From: an uncultured Eubacteriales bacterium
GTDB taxonomy: Bacteria > Bacillota > Clostridia > Christensenellales > Borkfalkiaceae
Direction of reading: 5' to 3'
DNA length: 7,516 bases
Assembly (NCBI GenBank): GCA_902766475.1
Contig: CACXDQ010000173.1
Span: 1 to 7,516 of the forward strand
Shown here: one piece after another, positions 6,800 to 7,516 of the stretch
How the letters are laid out: each line of letters opens with the position of its first letter
Numbering within the stretch: position 1 is the stretch's first letter
Notes under the pieces: generated by a model
What the model saw: the letters and a program-made list of their open reading frames with translations, nothing else
Databases searched by the model: none
What the model was told of the DNA's origin: nothing
Translations under genes and position numbers: made by a program

Positions 6800-6801
6800 A
6801 T
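6760..6801. repeat. 42-bp inverted repeat (19-bp perfect arms, 4-base centre)
   Basis: Positions 6760-6778 (ATTTGACAAAAATGCAAAC) are perfectly complementary to 6783-6801, around GTAT. Each arm contains an outward-starting TTGACA and the inner half-site GCAAAC. It occupies almost half of the 92-base gap between the MBL-fold gene and the polymerase gene. An operator or paired regulatory site is more likely than a terminator, because the stem is AT-rich and neither strand has a U-tract after it. Confidence 0.85.
6774..6787. promoter_or_regulatory. Candidate SOS box (LexA/DinR operator)
   Basis: CAAACGTATGTTTG matches the Bacillota DinR/LexA consensus CGAACRNRYGTTYC at 12 of 14 positions. The two departures are A for G at position 2 and G for C at position 14; these keep the site fully symmetric in its arms. 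It is the centre of the 42-bp palindrome and lies 33 bases before the polymerase start codon. Error-prone polymerases of this type are common SOS genes, which supports the call; binding itself is inferred. Confidence 0.6.
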
Positions 6802-6833
6802 TCCTTATAATATTATTTGCCTTTTTAAAAAAA

Positions 6834-7516
6834 TTATTTCTTTATCTTGTCTTGGTTTGCCACGACGATCTCGTATTCCGAAAGAAGATAGTCGTCGTTG
6901 GCGTTCGTATCGACGGAAAAACTCATTTCGCCGTCTTTATTTACGGTGAGCGTTACCGTGCCTTGCAAGTCCGTTCTGAAAAGCTTTGCCTCGCCCGTTC
7001 TTGCCGCCGCCTTCATCAAGGCGGAGTTTATATTGCCGAGCGCCTCTTTTGTCGGGTGCTTATAGTTTTTATCAGAGCCGCAAGAGATGACGGCGTATTC
7101 GGGTTTTACGATATTGAGAAATTCGACCGTGGAAGAATATTTACTGCCGTGGTGCGCAACTTTCAAAACGTCGCAATCGGCTAAACTCTCGTATCTCGTG
7201 CCCTTTACCGAGTCGACAAACGCCTTTTCCGAGCCGTTCTTCTGCTGATTGCCTATATCGCCCGTAAACAATATCTTTCTCCCGGCGTATTCTATCATTA
7301 TCACCGCCGAAAAATCGTTGGGATCGGAAAAGACGGAATAATCTTCATAGGTCTGTATGTAAGGCATAAAGAAGTCTACCGAATATTCGTATTCTTCCTC
7401 GCCGAGCGTAACGGTGTTCGTAAAATCGCTGTCGTCCTTGAAAAACGACCAGTTTTCGGGCGTATCTCCGAAAGCTCCCGACAAATAGCTGTAATAAGCC
7501 TTTGTCTTGTTGCCTA
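6834..7516 (-). CDS. ComEC/Rec2-like metallo-beta-lactamase-fold protein, C-terminal part (5' end outside window)
   Basis: The frame stays open from the stop (TAA at 6836-6834) to the right edge, giving about 227 residues; a TTG at 7484 is internal because the reading frame continues upstream (GNKTKAYYSY). Visible landmarks are NDFSAVIMIEYAGRKILFTGD (metal-ligand Asp in TGD, near 7258), VLKVAHHGSKYSST (HHGS near 7152), PEYAVISCGSDKNYKHPTKEAL and LFRTDLQGTVTL. This series is the C-terminal half of the metallo-beta-lactamase domain of ComEC/Rec2 and of its stand-alone secreted relatives. The N-terminal HxHxDH metal motif would lie outside the window, so domain content (full membrane ComEC or soluble hydrolase) cannot be settled. 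A short tail of about 25 residues after the domain favours a protein that ends with it. No clear terminator follows before the palindrome. Confidence 0.85.
   Translation of the reverse strand, partial: GNKTKAYYSYLSGAFGDTPENWSFFKDDSDFTNTVTLGEEEYEYSVDFFMPYIQTYEDYSVFSDPNDFSAVIMIEYAGRKILFTGDIGNQQKNGSEKAFVDSVKGTRYESLADCDVLKVAHHGSKYSSTVEFLNIVKPEYAVISCGSDKNYKHPTKEALGNINSALMKAAARTGEAKLFRTDLQGTVTLTVNKDGEMSFSVDTNANDDYLLSEYEIVVANQDKIKK

Noticed and set aside
6760..6801. The palindrome as a terminator for the ComEC-like gene
   Set aside because: The stem is AT-rich and is followed on the minus strand by ATATATGTTAAAAT, not a U-tract; the DinR-like core and -35-like arms fit an operator better.
7482..7484. 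TTG at 7484 as the start of the MBL-fold protein
   Set aside because: The same frame continues upstream without a stop to the window edge, there is no ribosome binding site, and the N-terminal half of the MBL domain would be missing.
1..7516. CRISPR arrays, riboswitches and defence systems
   Set aside because: No regularly spaced direct repeats, no long structured leader before any gene, and no recognisable defence or toxin-antitoxin gene are present.

Overview
The window looks like part of a chromosome from a Gram-positive, anaerobe-type Bacillota, probably Clostridia. The reasons are a YolD/UvrX-type translesion pair, a DinR-like (Bacillota LexA) operator candidate, a CCA-encoding tRNA-Trp gene, AGGAGG ribosome binding sites and a very large secreted beta-helix-type repeat protein of the kind common in uncultured gut Clostridia. 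The class is an inference from gene content; nothing here fixes the genus. No phage, insertion sequence, CRISPR array or rRNA was seen.

Layout. Positions 1-1513 (+) hold the C-terminal 503 residues of a large secreted or surface repeat protein whose start lies outside the window. It ends at a strong hairpin (1550-1585). A second hairpin (1613-1638) ends the opposing transcript. From there to the right edge everything is on the minus strand. In transcription order (right to left) this is: a 5'-truncated ComEC/Rec2-like metallo-beta-lactamase-fold protein (6834-7516); a 42-bp near-perfect palindrome carrying a candidate SOS box (6760-6801); a Y-family DNA polymerase (5476-6741) overlapping a YolD-like gene (5175-5489); a consensus promoter and tRNA-Trp(CCA) with its own terminator (4991-5143); then a tightly overlapping trio made of a family-6-type hypoxanthine/uracil-DNA glycosylase (4498-4977), an AlkD-like DNA alkylation repair protein (3816-4511) and Tex (1651-3816).

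How it works together. Two DNA-damage modules lie back to back on one strand. One is a probable SOS-controlled bypass module (polymerase plus YolD). The other is a base-excision module that recognises deaminated and alkylated bases, coupled by overlapping reading frames to the nucleic-acid-binding transcription factor Tex. The most distinctive signals are the large palindrome with a DinR-like core, and the lack of space for a normal promoter or Shine-Dalgarno sequence between the tRNA-Trp terminator and the glycosylase gene. I found no system I would call wholly new; the regulatory architecture is the best lead.
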